A DNA stretch of 64,000 nucleotides from Opitutaceae bacterium (GCA_041395105.1 JAWLBB010000003.1:434001-498000); one strand, 5' to 3'; shown: positions 50,229-60,026, numbered from the stretch's first letter. The notes: a model not told the origin generated them from the sequence alone. Numbers and translations: made by a program.

Positions 50229-51762
50229 ACGACTGCCGGAAGTCTTCGCGATTGTCCTGTTGATTGTCGCGGCTTCCTGGCTTCGCTTCAGCGGACTGAC
50301 CGACAAACCCCTGCACAACGATGAGGCGGTCCAGGGCTACAAGACCGGACTGCTTCTCGAGACGGGGGACTACCGGTATGATCCCGAAGGCCACCACGGT
50401 CCCTCGCTCTACTTCCTCGATCTGCCGATCGCCCGGGTCCGAGGAGAAAAGACCCTGGCCGGACTGAGTGAGCTTTCCCTCAGGTTACTCCCGGCCCTCG
50501 CCGGCGTTGCAACCATCGTCGCCGTCCTTCTCCTCGCGCCGGCGATCGGGCCGGCCAATGCCCTTCTCGGCGCAGCCTTCGCGGCCCTTTCACCCCTACA
50601 GGCGTATTTCAGTCGCCACTACATTCAGGAGCCCCTCCTCGCTCTCTTCGCCCTGCTCGCCATCCTTGCCCTTCTGGCCTATGCCCGAAAACCCGGAACC
50701 CTCCCGGCGGCCGCTTTCGGACTCGCTGCCGGTCTGATTCATGCAACCAAGGAGACCTGCCTCATCCTTGGTCTGAGTCTGGCAATCGCCCTGATCGCTG
50801 AAGGGCTTCTCGACCGGGAGGCTACCCGCTCACGGCTCCGTGTCCTCTTTCAGGACCGACACCCGTTTCGTGACCTTCTGGCAGCCCTGCTCTGCGGCAC
50901 CCTCGTCTCCTTCCTCTTCCACTCGTCCTTCCTCGAGCATCCAGCCGGCTTCATCGATGCCTTCCGGGCCTACCTCCACGGCGCGGAACAGGCCGCTCTG
51001 CCCGAACACCAGAAGCCCCTCCTTTACTACCTGGGGCTTCTCGTCGGGGGACCCGCGGCCGGCCGGTTCTGGTCGGAGTCACTCATTCTGGTTCTTGCCG
51101 GAATCGGTTGGGTCCGGACCCTGACCGGCCCTGACCGGACCATCCCCGCCCATCACTCCCTTCGATTGATCGGTTCCGCCTCGATCGTTCAACTCGTCGT
51201 CTACAGCCTCATTCCCTACAAGACTCCCTGGCTGCTCATCGTCCCGGGGCTCGGCCTCTGCATCCTCGCCGGCTCCGGCGCCGCCCTTATCCTGCGCGTT
51301 CTCGGCCGCCAGCACGCCCTCGGCATCATCGGCGCATTGGGGCTCGCCTTGGGACTCGCCCACCTCGGCCTCCAGGCCCGCCGGGCCTGCGGACCCTATG
51401 CCGCGGATCCGCGCAATCCCTACGCCTATGTGCAGACGGTGACAGACATCCTGAAGGCTCCCCTCCGGATCGGCGCCCTCTCGGAAGTCGCCGGGCGTCC
51501 GCTTCGCATCAAGGTGATCGGCGAGGAATACTGGCCACTGCCCTGGTACCTCCGCATGTATCCAGCGACCGGATACTGGAGCACCCCGCCGCCCGATGCG
51601 GATGCGGACGTGGTCATCTCGACGGCCGGCCTCGACGACCGGGTGGAAGCCTCCCTGAAGGACGCCTACCAGGCCGAGTTCATCGGACTCCGCCCCGGCG
51701 TCGTCCTCATTCTTCGGACCCGGATGGATCTCTGGCAATCCTATGTCAAGACCGTGGAGTGA
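50200..51762 (+). CDS. Agl23/GT39-like polytopic membrane protein
   Basis: A 520-residue protein with around ten transmembrane helices. The first lumenal loop, WLRFSGLTDKPLHNDEAVQG with YRYDPEGHHGPSLYFLDLP, is the DE-containing active-site loop of GT-C transferases and matches the Agl23 (TIGR03663) group thought to act in lipid-linked glycan handling. Later segments include YFSRHYIQEPLLALFALLA, IHATKETCLILGLSLA and SLIPYKTPWLLIVPGLGLC. The frame has no ATG at its beginning; TTG 50200 or 50209 are the likely starts, overlapping the discoidin gene. The final ~100 residues are a soluble domain. Confidence 0.85.
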   Translation: MKSLGYQSGKRLPEVFAIVLLIVAASWLRFSGLTDKPLHNDEAVQGYKTGLLLETGDYRYDPEGHHGPSLYFLDLPIARVRGEKTLAGLSELSLRLLPALAGVATIVAVLLLAPAIGPANALLGAAFAALSPLQAYFSRHYIQEPLLALFALLAILALLAYARKPGTLPAAAFGLAAGLIHATKETCLILGLSLAIALIAEGLLDREATRSRLRVLFQDRHPFRDLLAALLCGTLVSFLFHSSFLEHPAGFIDAFRAYLHGAEQAALPEHQKPLLYYLGLLVGGPAAGRFWSESLILVLAGIGWVRTLTGPDRTIPAHHSLRLIGSASIVQLVVYSLIPYKTPWLLIVPGLGLCILAGSGAALILRVLGRQHALGIIGALGLALGLAHLGLQARRACGPYAADPRNPYAYVQTVTDILKAPLRIGALSEVAGRPLRIKVIGEEYWPLPWYLRMYPATGYWSTPPPDADADVVISTAGLDDRVEASLKDAYQAEFIGLRPGVVLILRTRMDLWQSYVKTVE

Positions 51763-52618
51763 ATCCATCGACCCGGGGACGGAGGATACCCTGCAACGGT
51801 GCCATCGGCTGCGGCACCGGGCAATGAACACCACCTTCGAGATGGTCATCGATCATCCTGACGGGGCCTACGCACGCCAGGCCGCCCGGGCCTCCTTTGA
51901 CGAGCTGGACCGGCTGGAAACCTGCCTGAGCCGCTTCGTTGATGGCGGTGATATCAGTCGCCTCAACCGGGCTCCGGCCGGGCAATCGATCCACCTGGGA
52001 GCAGATGCCTGGGCCTGCCTGCACGAGGCCGTCGAACTGCACACCGTGACTTATGGAGCCTTCGATGTCTCCCTGGGGTCGGGCCTGCCGGCCCTCGTCC
52101 TTGATCCCAAATCGTCCAGTGTTCGAAAGGCGGCCGACCACACCGACATCGACCTCGGTGGAATCGGCAAAGGCTTCGCCCTCGATCGATTGGTCAGTCT
52201 CCTCGAGGACTGGGGGATCCGCCGGGCATGCCTCATCGGAGGCGGCAGCAGCATCCTCGCCCTCGACCCACCGGAGGGGATTGCGGGCTGGCCGGTCGGC
52301 CTGGGAACCGGCAGCAGTTCATTTCGCATTACCCTCTGCCAGGCCGCGCTCGGCGCCTCGGGCACGGGTAGCTTGGGCGAGCACATCTGCGACCCGGTCG
52401 ATCCATCCCGAATGCTGCCGACCCGTCGCACCTGGGTCTGCGCCCGGAACGCCACCTGGGCGGACGCCCTCGCCACCGCGTTCATGGTCCTTGCTGAGGA
52501 CAGGATCGACTCCATCTGCCACAACGTCGAAGAACTCGCGGCCCTTATCGAGCACGAGGAGCCCGCCGGCATCCGGCCATCACTCCACGGTCACCCCCCC
52601 CTGCGGAATCCGACCTGA
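51743..52618 (+). CDS. apbE: ApbE-family FAD:protein FMN transferase
   Basis: Covalently attaches FMN to threonine residues of partner redox proteins. The 291-residue sequence has MNTTFEMVIDH at the fold start, SRFVDGGDISRLNRA, TYGAFDVSLGSGL, the flavin-binding IDLGGIGKGFALDRLVSLLE, LIGGGSSILAL and the metal-binding NATWADALATAFMVL. No clear lipobox is present, unlike many periplasmic ApbE proteins. ATG 51743 overlaps the preceding gene by 20 bp; ATG 51824 is an alternative. No obvious flavinylated target is adjacent. Confidence 0.9.
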   Translation: MSRPWSESIDPGTEDTLQRCHRLRHRAMNTTFEMVIDHPDGAYARQAARASFDELDRLETCLSRFVDGGDISRLNRAPAGQSIHLGADAWACLHEAVELHTVTYGAFDVSLGSGLPALVLDPKSSSVRKAADHTDIDLGGIGKGFALDRLVSLLEDWGIRRACLIGGGSSILALDPPEGIAGWPVGLGTGSSSFRITLCQAALGASGTGSLGEHICDPVDPSRMLPTRRTWVCARNATWADALATAFMVLAEDRIDSICHNVEELAALIEHEEPAGIRPSLHGHPPLRNPT

Positions 52619-52715
52619 GAAGACGACACTGGACGATGGCGGTCGATCCTCCAATCAGCCCCATGGGTCTTTCCACCTTCAATTCTCCGACCTTCAGACC
52701 GCCCCCTTTTTCTCA

Positions 52716-53207
52716 ATGCAAGCCTCCATCCGACCCGCTACTCGCGCAGATCTCCCCGCCATCCTCGAGGTCTACAACCACTATGTCGCCCATTCAACCG
52801 CCACATTCGACCTCGAACCGCGCTCCGCCGAGGCCGGGACAATCTGGCTGGAAAACCGCAGCGACCGCCATCCTGTCCTCGTGGCCACGGTCGGGGACAA
52901 GGTTGTCGGGTGGGCCTCGCTGAGTCCCTGGTCGCATCATGGCGGGTACCAGAACACCGTTGAACTTTCCATCTATGTCCAACCCGGAATGACCGCCAAA
53001 GGCATCGGATCCCAACTGCTCCGCCGGATCCTAGAGGCAGGTGAAGATCTCGGACACCGGTGCATCATGGCCCGGATCAGCGTTGAAAACGACCGCAGCC
53101 GGGCGCTCCACCAGCGCAACGGTTTCGAAATCATCGGCATCATGCGCCAGGCCGGCGAAAAGCACGGCCGCCTCCTCGATGTCACGCTCCTGCACTACCT
53201 CACCTGA
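52716..53207 (+). CDS. GNAT N-acetyltransferase (phosphinothricin acetyltransferase-like)
   Basis: A 163-residue acetyltransferase. The sequence opens SIRPATRADLPAILEVYNHY with the STATFDLEPRSAE segment that characterises the Pat/Bar/YncA group, then VGWASLSPWSHHGGYQNTVE and LSIYVQPGMTAKGIGSQLLR, where GxGSxL is the acetyl-CoA loop. The ending ENDRSRALHQRNGFEIIGIM is also typical. These enzymes acetylate small amines, including methionine derivatives and phosphinothricin. The ATG at 52716 is the first start compatible with the fold. Confidence 0.92.
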   Translation: MQASIRPATRADLPAILEVYNHYVAHSTATFDLEPRSAEAGTIWLENRSDRHPVLVATVGDKVVGWASLSPWSHHGGYQNTVELSIYVQPGMTAKGIGSQLLRRILEAGEDLGHRCIMARISVENDRSRALHQRNGFEIIGIMRQAGEKHGRLLDVTLLHYLT

Positions 53208-53297
53208 AGTGGAGCCACTGCGCTGCGCCCTGAGCCTGCCGAATCGCTGTGCCGCGGTCCCGTCCTCTTGCCCCTTCGCCCTTTGACCTCCGCAGTC

Positions 53298-54521
53298 TCA
53301 GAGCCTTCCTTCCATACTCTCCGCATAGCCGGTCAGTTCCGTATAGGCCGATCCGACCTCCTTGCCCGCTTCGTCAAGAACCCGGCCCGCCCCTTCCCAG
53401 TAGGCAATGCCGCCAATCCCTCCGGAAAGCTCCTGGACCCGCGCCAAGGGACGGACCTCGAAGACCACCTCGCGATCCGTCACCGGATCGGTCGTCCGGA
53501 GTCTGTAGGCGATCGGATAACGCCCGCCCGTCTGCGGGCTCTGCCACCAATCCAGCGCCTCCCACTGGAATTGATCGACGCCCAAATGGGTGACCATTCC
53601 GTCAGAACCCACCCAGGCCAGCGTCGAAAACGGATCCGAACGACCGTCCTCCAGCCGCAACCGATAGGCCATGATCTCCCGACCGTCCTCCAGCTGAATG
53701 CTCACCCAATCCCAGCCGACCTGACCTCCGGAAAGCTGACTGCTGCTGATCTCGTGGTCCATCCATGCCTGTCCCGTGACCGCGACCTCGGCACCCTCAA
53801 TGGTGAGGACGCCCGACACGTTGAGGCGCGGAAAGGTGATATAGTGGCTGGCGGCGGTAGGGTCCGAACCCTTGCGGGAAACACCGTCCCGGCCGAAGAA
53901 GATCTTTGGTTTGGCCGGCACCAACTCGAGATTGAGGGAAGCCTCGGCCCGAACCGACGCCAGCAGGTGCATGCGTTCTTCAGAGGAATCCACCATCGTC
54001 AACGACCAGTTGCCATTCTGCAGATCAAGCGTCTCGGTCGAAGAAAACGCGTCCCATCCCTCCCGATTGAGGCGCTCCTCGTGCAGAAACTGCCCCGAGG
54101 CGATATCCAGCAGGGCGGAATGGGCCAGATAGAGGTCCGACGAACCGAACGCACCCCCGCGACTCTCCGGATGGTTTTCCCGAGGTCCCGCCTGTCGGAA
54201 GAACGTGGCCTGGAAACCATACCGTTTCCCCGCATCGGACCAAAGGTGCCCTGTCAGGTACCACCACTCGATCCGGAATTCCGGATGGCTTCCGTGATCC
54301 CGGGGAAAGACAAAGGAACGTCCGGGCTGAGGGACCGCAAAATCGTCCACCGTCCTCGGCAAGAGAGCCGGTTCCGCCGCCGGAAGCATCGAAGCCATCC
54401 ACACGAATACCAACCCAAAGACAGTTACTCCGGTTCTGTTCACGACTTTGACCGTAAAGGGATTCGGCTGCTCGGCAACCCGCGCCGAAGTATTCCGGGC
54501 TTCCTTAAGATATCCGGTCAT
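53298..54521 (-). CDS. AttH/CrtC-like (lipocalin-type hydratase fold) secreted protein
   Basis: A 407-residue protein with a late signal-like segment (TVFGLVFVWMASMLPAAEPA, residues ~32-52), so the true start may be downstream of 54521. The body matches the AttH/CrtC family: HPEFRIEWWYLTGHL, GFQATFFRQAGPREN, YLAHSALLDIASGQFLHEER, TGQAWMDHEISSSQLSGGQV and GWDWVSIQLEDGREIMAYRL. Members are often encoded beside LolCDE-type ABC transporters; here it stands alone. The biochemical role is unknown. Confidence 0.85.
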   Translation of the reverse strand: MTGYLKEARNTSARVAEQPNPFTVKVVNRTGVTVFGLVFVWMASMLPAAEPALLPRTVDDFAVPQPGRSFVFPRDHGSHPEFRIEWWYLTGHLWSDAGKRYGFQATFFRQAGPRENHPESRGGAFGSSDLYLAHSALLDIASGQFLHEERLNREGWDAFSSTETLDLQNGNWSLTMVDSSEERMHLLASVRAEASLNLELVPAKPKIFFGRDGVSRKGSDPTAASHYITFPRLNVSGVLTIEGAEVAVTGQAWMDHEISSSQLSGGQVGWDWVSIQLEDGREIMAYRLRLEDGRSDPFSTLAWVGSDGMVTHLGVDQFQWEALDWWQSPQTGGRYPIAYRLRTTDPVTDREVVFEVRPLARVQELSGGIGGIAYWEGAGRVLDEAGKEVGSAYTELTGYAESMEGRL

Positions 54522-54640
54522 TCCGCGGGTCGGAATCCGGAAGGACCGCGGTCGGCGGGACCCATGGACTGCGGTGCCACGAACCGAAAAAAAGGGGTGC
54601 GGTCCACTCTTTTCCGTTTAGGATACATCTCCAGAAAATC

Positions 54641-57600
54641 ATGATCGCCTCAATCACCTGGTTTCTTTTCAGCTCCCGGCTGCGCATCTTCCTGACCACT
54701 GCTTCAGTTCTGGTCGGCCTCTATGCCCTTGCCGGATTCGTCATCGTCCCGTGGCTGGCCCGCCCGCGCATCGTCGAAACCGTCTCGGAATTGACGGGCC
54801 GCGAAACCCGGCTCGATACCCTCAAGCTCAACCCGTTCTCTCTCTCCGGGACGATGGAAGGATTCGAAGTCACCGACACCGACGGGGAGAAGCTCCTCTC
54901 CTTCGATCGGGCCCACGCCAATGTCGAGATCTTCTCCTTTCTCTTCCGGGGCACCTACCACCTGAGCATTCTCGACCTCGCCCGACCCTATTTCCGCTTT
55001 CAGATCAACAAAGACGGTTCACTCAATGTCGCCGACCTCATCAACCAGGTAACCGCCATCGCCGACGCAGAACCGGACCCGGACTCTCCACCCAAGGTCC
55101 TCAAGATCGACGATTTCAAGGTCACCGATGGTTCGATCTCCGTTACCGACCTTTCGCGCTCGGCCGATTTCACCTCGGTCATTGCCCCCATCACTTTCGA
55201 CATTACCGGCTTCCACACCGGCGGCGAATCCGACGCCCCCTACGCCTTCTCGGCCACCTCCGAATCCGGCGAAGCATTCTCCTGGAAGGGCTTTGTCGCC
55301 TTCAACCCCTGCGATCCAAGGGGGCATTCGTGATCAGCGGCTTCTCCATGCCGAAGTATGAGCCGTTCTACGACATTGTCCTCGAAACCAACATTGTCCG
55401 CGGAACCGTCGCAGTGACCGGAAACTACGAGTACTCCTCCGGAGCCGAAGGGGTGATGCGCCTTGAAGACGCCGCCATCACCATGGAGAACCTCGAGGTT
55501 GTCCGTGGTTCCGACCAGAGCCCCGTGCTTTCGGTTGCCAAAGGCTCGATTGCCGGCGCCAATGTCGACGCCCTCACCCGGCGGCTCGAGGTCGATGCCA
55601 TCGTTTTCCAGGATGGCACCCTCAACGCAAAGCGGCTTCAAGACGGCCAGATCGACTTGATCACCCTGGTCAATGAATCCGTTTTCTCGCCCGGGTCGGT
55701 TGACGGGGAGACCGCTCCTCCGACCGCGCCGATCGATGCGGAGACGCCCTCCCCAAGTTATCATGTCCACTCGGTCAATCTGAATGGGTTCACCATTGAG
55801 TTGATCGATGAGACCGCGCCCACCCCGGCCGCATTCGATCTCGACAACGTCCGCCTCAGCGCCGTCGATATCCGCAGCGAGCCCGGTGAACCGGTCACCG
55901 TGAGCCTGGGAGCGGAGGTCCGGTCGGGCGGATCAATCACCGTGGACGGAACCGCCATCGTCCAACCGATCAGTTCAATGCTGACTCTCAAGATCGCAGA
56001 CCTCGCCCTGAAGCCCGGAAATCCCTATCTCAAGGAATTCGCCGACATCGCCCTTGCGGGCGGACGACTGACGGTAACCGGACAGGCCATTGCGAACCTC
56101 GAAGGTGATAAACCCGCAGGCGGCTTCCAGGGTGACATCCAACTGAATGCGATCCGTCTCGTCGGTGGCGATCTCGAACAGGATCTCGTCACCCTGACCC
56201 GGATGGATTTCCAGGGGCTGAAGGCCGAACTCGAACCGATGTCCGTCGAAATCGGATCGATCACCCTGGTCGACCCCCGAGCCACCATCCTGATGAATGA
56301 GGACGGTTCCATCAACCTGCTGCAGGCACTTCGAGTAAGCCGGGACGAGACGCCGGCCGAGGAGACGGAGAGCGAAGCGGAGCCGTCCACCGCCGAAGCC
56401 TCCGACGCACCCACCGGGCTGGTCCTGCCTTTCCCGATCACCATCGGGGCGATCAATCTCGAAAACGCCGGAGCCCTCGTCACCGACCGCTCGGTTACGC
56501 CGTCCGTCACCATCGGCATGGAGACTCTCTCGGGAACCATCTCCGGACTCTCTTCTGAAGAACTCGCCCGGGCCGACCTCGACCTGGCCGGCAGCCTGAC
56601 CGGCGGCACCCGGCTGGCCGTCACCGGCAAGATCAACCCGCTGATTGAGGATCGATACAGCGATGTGGCCATGACCTTCAAGGACTTCAACCTGACCGCC
56701 GTCAGTCCCTATTTCGGCAAGTACGCCGGCTACGCCCTCCAGAAAGGGAAATTGTCCTTCGACTTCAAATACAAGATCTCCCAGGCGGACCTCGAGGGAG
56801 AAAATATCGTCGTCATCGACCAGTTGACCCTCGGCGAGAAGGTGGAAAGCGAGGACGCCCTCAAGCTGCCCATCCCGCTCGCCATCTCCCTGATGAAAGA
56901 CAGGGACGGCGTCATCAACCTCGATATTCCGGTATCCGGGAATCTCAATGATCCCGAATTCGGTTTCGGCCGCGTCATCACGGCTGCCATCGTCAATGTC
57001 ATCACCAAACTGGTGACTTCGCCGTTCTCGATGCTCGGCGGTCTGATTCCGGGCGGATCGGATGTCGACCTCAGCTTTGTCAGCTTCCCGGCCGGGAGTA
57101 TCGAACTGGACGCCGAAGCCTCGAAAAAAATCGAGGTGCTCGCGAAAGCGCTCAACGAGCGCCCCACCCTCAATGTCGAGATTGTCGGCGGTGCCGGAGG
57201 AGCGGCCGAAGCCACTCTGCTCAAGACGAGTCAACTCGACGACAACCTGCGCGTCATCCGCTGGCGCGAACTGAAGGACGCCGGAAACAAAGCCATCATC
57301 CTGGATGAAGTCGTCCTCACCCCTGAGGACCGGGATCGTCTCGTCGTCCACGCCTTCAACCTGACCTTCCCCGATGAGGCGGTCGACCCGGGGGTCACTT
57401 CCGCCAAGACCTCCGGGAAAGCACCAAGACCGTCGACACCGGCAACCGCTGCCGCCGCGCCAGCCGCCGGGGAACCCGCAAAATCGGAAGGTGGCGGGAT
57501 CTTCGCCTATCTCGGCCGGGTGTTTTCCGGCAAGTCCGGCTCCTCGGATTCGCAGCCGTCGGGGACTCCGGCACCCGCTCCGGTTGCCGAGCCCGTTCCT

Positions 57601-57879
57601 GAACCCGGACCCTCCGACATCGCCGTCCCCGAACAGACCGACGCCGCGCCTGCTCCCGACCTCACGGTCACCCAGATGGAATCCCGCCTCCTCGAGACCC
57701 TCCAGGTCGCCGATGAAGATCTGAGAAAACTCGCCGACGCCCGCGCCGAAGCGATCCGGTCGTCCCTCGAAACCGTCGGTGGGATCTCGCCCGACCGGCT
57801 CTTCGTGGTGGCACCGGAGGATCCCGCGGCCCTGTCGGCCCAGTCCGGCGAACCGCGCGTCAGCTTCAACCTCGAATGA
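54641..57879 (+). pseudogene. DUF748 (AsmA-like) envelope protein, one frameshift
   Basis: A protein of about 1,079 residues in total. The N-terminal membrane anchor (residues 14-38) is followed by DUF748 sequence: GRETRLDTLKLNPFSLSGTM, FEVTDTDGEKLLSFDR, RPYFRFQINKDGSLNVADLI. The first frame stops at 55333; the homology continues in the next frame from near 55310 (KGAFVISGFSMPKYEPFYDI) to 57879. Adding one C to the CCCC at 55306-55309 merges the frames as FVAFNPLRSKGAF. The C-terminal part has repeated beta-rich segments and an OmpA-like stretch (VSFPAGSIELDAEASKKIEV). These proteins likely span the periplasm and move lipids or affect outer-membrane assembly. Confidence 0.85.
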
Positions 57880-57962
57880 ACCCCCGCGGGCCGTCCGGGT
57901 GCCGCCGACCGTGCCGATCGCGATCAAAAACAAACCGTAGTATAGACCGTATTCTTTTTCAT

Positions 57963-58000
57963 CATGAAACAAAACGTAGTCTGCTACGTTTTGTTTCATG
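57963..58000. promoter_or_regulatory. perfect 17-bp inverted repeat, possible operator or RNA hairpin
   Basis: Arm 57963-57979 is the exact complement of arm 57984-58000, with a four-base TCTG loop. The core AAACAAAACGTAG also has a near copy, AAACAAACCGTAG, at 57928-57940. It lies 18 bp before the lipocalin start and 84 bp after the DUF748 stop, with no T run on either strand. It could be a regulator binding site or an mRNA hairpin that controls lipocalin translation. Confidence 0.65.
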
Positions 58001-58017
58001 ACCATCCGCCTCCCCTC

Positions 58018-58548
58018 ATGCGCCGATTTCTCATCGCCCTTTTCCCCCTCCTGCTCGGAGGATGCCTCGGCCTGCCGGAGAACATCGAACCCGTCCGCGG
58101 GTTTGAACTCGAGCGTTACCTGGGGAAATGGTACGAAATCGCCCGCCTCGATCATTCGTTTGAGCGCGGACTTGAACAGGTGACGGCCGAATATTCGCTG
58201 CGCGAGGACGGCGGGGTCAGGGTCCTCAACCGTGGCTATTCCGTGACGAAGGGCGCATGGAAGGAAGCCGAGGGACGGGCCTACTTCGTCGAGGAAGAAA
58301 CATTGGGCTACCTGAAAGTCTCCTTCTTCGGGCCGTTCTATGGGTCCTACATCGTCTTCGAATTGGACGAAGCGGACTACCAGTATGCCCTGGTCGCCGG
58401 CCCGAGTACCGATTACCTCTGGTTGCTTTCGCGGACCCCGACCATGGATGCCGGTCTGATGAAGGAACTGCTGGAAACCGCCCGCAGCAGGGGTTTCGAC
58501 ACGGACAAACTGATTATCGTGAATCAGGACGGCACCGGAAGAGAGTGA
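58018..58548 (+). CDS. Blc-type lipocalin lipoprotein
   Basis: A 176-residue outer-membrane lipocalin. The signal MRRFLIALFPLLLGG ends at a lipobox Cys (GGC-LG). The lipocalin core is clear: ELERYLGKWYEIARLDHSFE (GxW motif), TAEYSLREDGGVRVLNRGYS, GRAYFVEEETLGYLKVSFFG, YQYALVAGPSTDYLWLLSRT and a terminal helix with TDKLIIV. Blc proteins bind fatty acids or lysophospholipids and respond to membrane stress. The ATG at 57964 would add the hairpin-encoded peptide in front of the signal and is rejected. Confidence 0.94.
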   Translation: MRRFLIALFPLLLGGCLGLPENIEPVRGFELERYLGKWYEIARLDHSFERGLEQVTAEYSLREDGGVRVLNRGYSVTKGAWKEAEGRAYFVEEETLGYLKVSFFGPFYGSYIVFELDEADYQYALVAGPSTDYLWLLSRTPTMDAGLMKELLETARSRGFDTDKLIIVNQDGTGRE

Positions 58549-58588
58549 AACGGGAGCGCATCATCCACCTCCGGACTGTCCCGCCATC

Positions 58589-59509
58589 ATGAACACGCTG
58601 ATCATCGGAGGGAGCGGCCATCTCAGCGGAACCCTGGCACTGGTCGCCCTCGGCAAAGGGCATACCGTCTGGATTGTCACCCGGGGAAACAAGCCCGTTC
58701 CCGAAGGCGTCACCCCGCTCATCGCCGATCGTAAAGACCACACCGCCCTGAGCGCGGTCATCGCTGGTCAGGACCAGGTCTGGGACCTTGTTGTTGACTG
58801 CATCTGCTTCGACGAGGCGGACATGCGCCATGACATCGAGCTTTTCCGCAGCCGGGCGCGCCATTTCGTCTTCGTCTCCACGGATCTTGTTTACCATCCA
58901 TCCCGCCGCAGGTTTCCCCAACCGGCAGAGACCGGGGACTATGTGCGACCGGAAGACGCCCTTCCAGCCTACGGATTGAAAAAGCGGGAATGCGAAATCG
59001 CTCTCCAGAATGCCGATACCGGCGGGATGGCCTGGACCATCGTGCGTCCCTGTCACATCTACGGCCCCAGGTCGGAGCTCGGCTGCCTTCCCATGCACCA
59101 ACGCGATCCCCGGATCATCCATCGCATCCGCGCCCGCGAAGCGATCCGTCTGGTCGGCGGCGGACGTTTCCTGCAGCAGCCGATTCGAGCGGACGATCTC
59201 TGCGAGACAATCCTCAGCGCGAGCGGAAACAGGAAAGCCGCGGGAGGCATCTTCAACACAGCGGGACCCGACATCATCGAATCGTGGCACTACTACCGGA
59301 TCATCGCCGACACGCTGGGAGTTCCCCTCGAGATCGAGGATCTTCCGGTGGCCTCCGCCCTGGCTGAGCACCCCGAACTTGCGCCTTCTCTCTGCCACCG
59401 GATTTACGACCTCAGTCCGCTCGCGGCCGCCGGCCTTCATGTTCCCGCGACTCCCATCGAGATCGGACTCCGACTTCACATCAATGGTCTTCTGGAGCGC
59501 CAGTCATGA
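58589..59509 (+). CDS. NAD-dependent epimerase/dehydratase-like SDR
   Basis: A 306-residue extended short-chain dehydrogenase. The N-terminal nucleotide loop is LIIGGSGHLSGTLALVALGK (a variant of GxxGxxG). The catalytic region HFVFVSTDLVYHP and AYGLKKRECEIAL contains the Tyr-x-x-x-Lys pair in the form YGLKK, followed by VRPCHIYGPRSELGCLPMHQ and RFLQQPIRADDLCETI. It resembles sugar-nucleotide epimerases and RNA-binding CSP41-like proteins. The next small gene overlaps its stop (ATGA). Confidence 0.87.
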   Translation: MNTLIIGGSGHLSGTLALVALGKGHTVWIVTRGNKPVPEGVTPLIADRKDHTALSAVIAGQDQVWDLVVDCICFDEADMRHDIELFRSRARHFVFVSTDLVYHPSRRRFPQPAETGDYVRPEDALPAYGLKKRECEIALQNADTGGMAWTIVRPCHIYGPRSELGCLPMHQRDPRIIHRIRAREAIRLVGGGRFLQQPIRADDLCETILSASGNRKAAGGIFNTAGPDIIESWHYYRIIADTLGVPLEIEDLPVASALAEHPELAPSLCHRIYDLSPLAAAGLHVPATPIEIGLRLHINGLLERQS

Positions 59510-59712
59510 GCTACGTCGAATTCAGGGATTCGATCCAGGCCGACCTGAAAAGGAGCCCCTCCGGGAAGACCTGGAAGGAACTTCAGCAGTCACTGAACCT
59601 CCCCTACAAACGCCCGTGCCCGGAATGGGTCGGCCGACTGGAGCGGGAGATCGGCCTCCTCCGGGATGCCCGGCGTGGCTCTGCCCTTGTCTGGAGAGTC
59701 GCTTTGCCGTGA
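59506..59712 (+). CDS. small basic protein coupled to the epimerase gene
   Basis: A 68-residue protein whose ATG overlaps the epimerase stop (59506-59509). The sequence MSYVEFRDSIQADLKRSPSG followed by KTWKELQQSLNLPYKRPCPE and WVGRLEREIGL looks like a small winged-helix or helix-turn-helix domain. I do not recognise a named family. The overlap and normal codon use support it as a real gene. Confidence 0.6.
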   Translation: MSYVEFRDSIQADLKRSPSGKTWKELQQSLNLPYKRPCPEWVGRLEREIGLLRDARRGSALVWRVALP

Positions 59713-59801
59713 CCTGAGTGGCCTTTCCTCCCGGCCGTTCATTTCGCCCCGATCCTCAAATCTTTCGCCTTTCACCTCACCAGTTCAATCAACCCTGCAA
59801 A

Positions 59802-60026
59802 ATGGAATCGCTACGAAAAGTCCTCGTCCTGGACAATGAAATCCAGGCCCAACTCATGGGGGGAATTCTGACCGAGCGTGAGATTCCCCACTTCATCCGA
59901 AGCTACGATGACCTCGCCTACGGGGGGATTTTTCAATCGCAGAAGGGCTGGGGCCAACTCGAAGTCCCCGAGAGCCTCCATGCCGAAGTCCGGGCGATCT
60001 TCGACGAACTGAATCAGCAGGAGTAA
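59802..60026 (+). CDS. small protein, possibly DUF2007-like
   Basis: A 74-residue protein: ESLRKVLVLDNEIQAQLMGG, then ILTEREIPHFIRSYDDLAYG and VPESLHAEVRAIFDELNQ. The layout (an element acquired by alternating beta-alpha, with IQAQLMGGILTEREIP) resembles DUF2007-type putative signal-transducing domains, a ferredoxin-like fold. The ATG at 59802 is chosen over the longer frame from 59718 because the upstream part is intergenic-like. It stands between the epimerase pair and the YeaQ gene. Confidence 0.65.
   Translation: MESLRKVLVLDNEIQAQLMGGILTEREIPHFIRSYDDLAYGGIFQSQKGWGQLEVPESLHAEVRAIFDELNQQE

Noticed and set aside
57964..58017. Upstream ATG extending the lipocalin by 18 codons
   Set aside because: The extension is encoded by the perfect hairpin and would put a peptide before the lipoprotein signal; ATG 58018 starts the signal exactly.
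55975..58155. 726-codon minus-strand open frame opposite the DUF748 gene
   Set aside because: Longest shadow in the window; the plus strand encodes family-like sequence and the minus translation has no domain. It also runs through the 17-bp hairpin.
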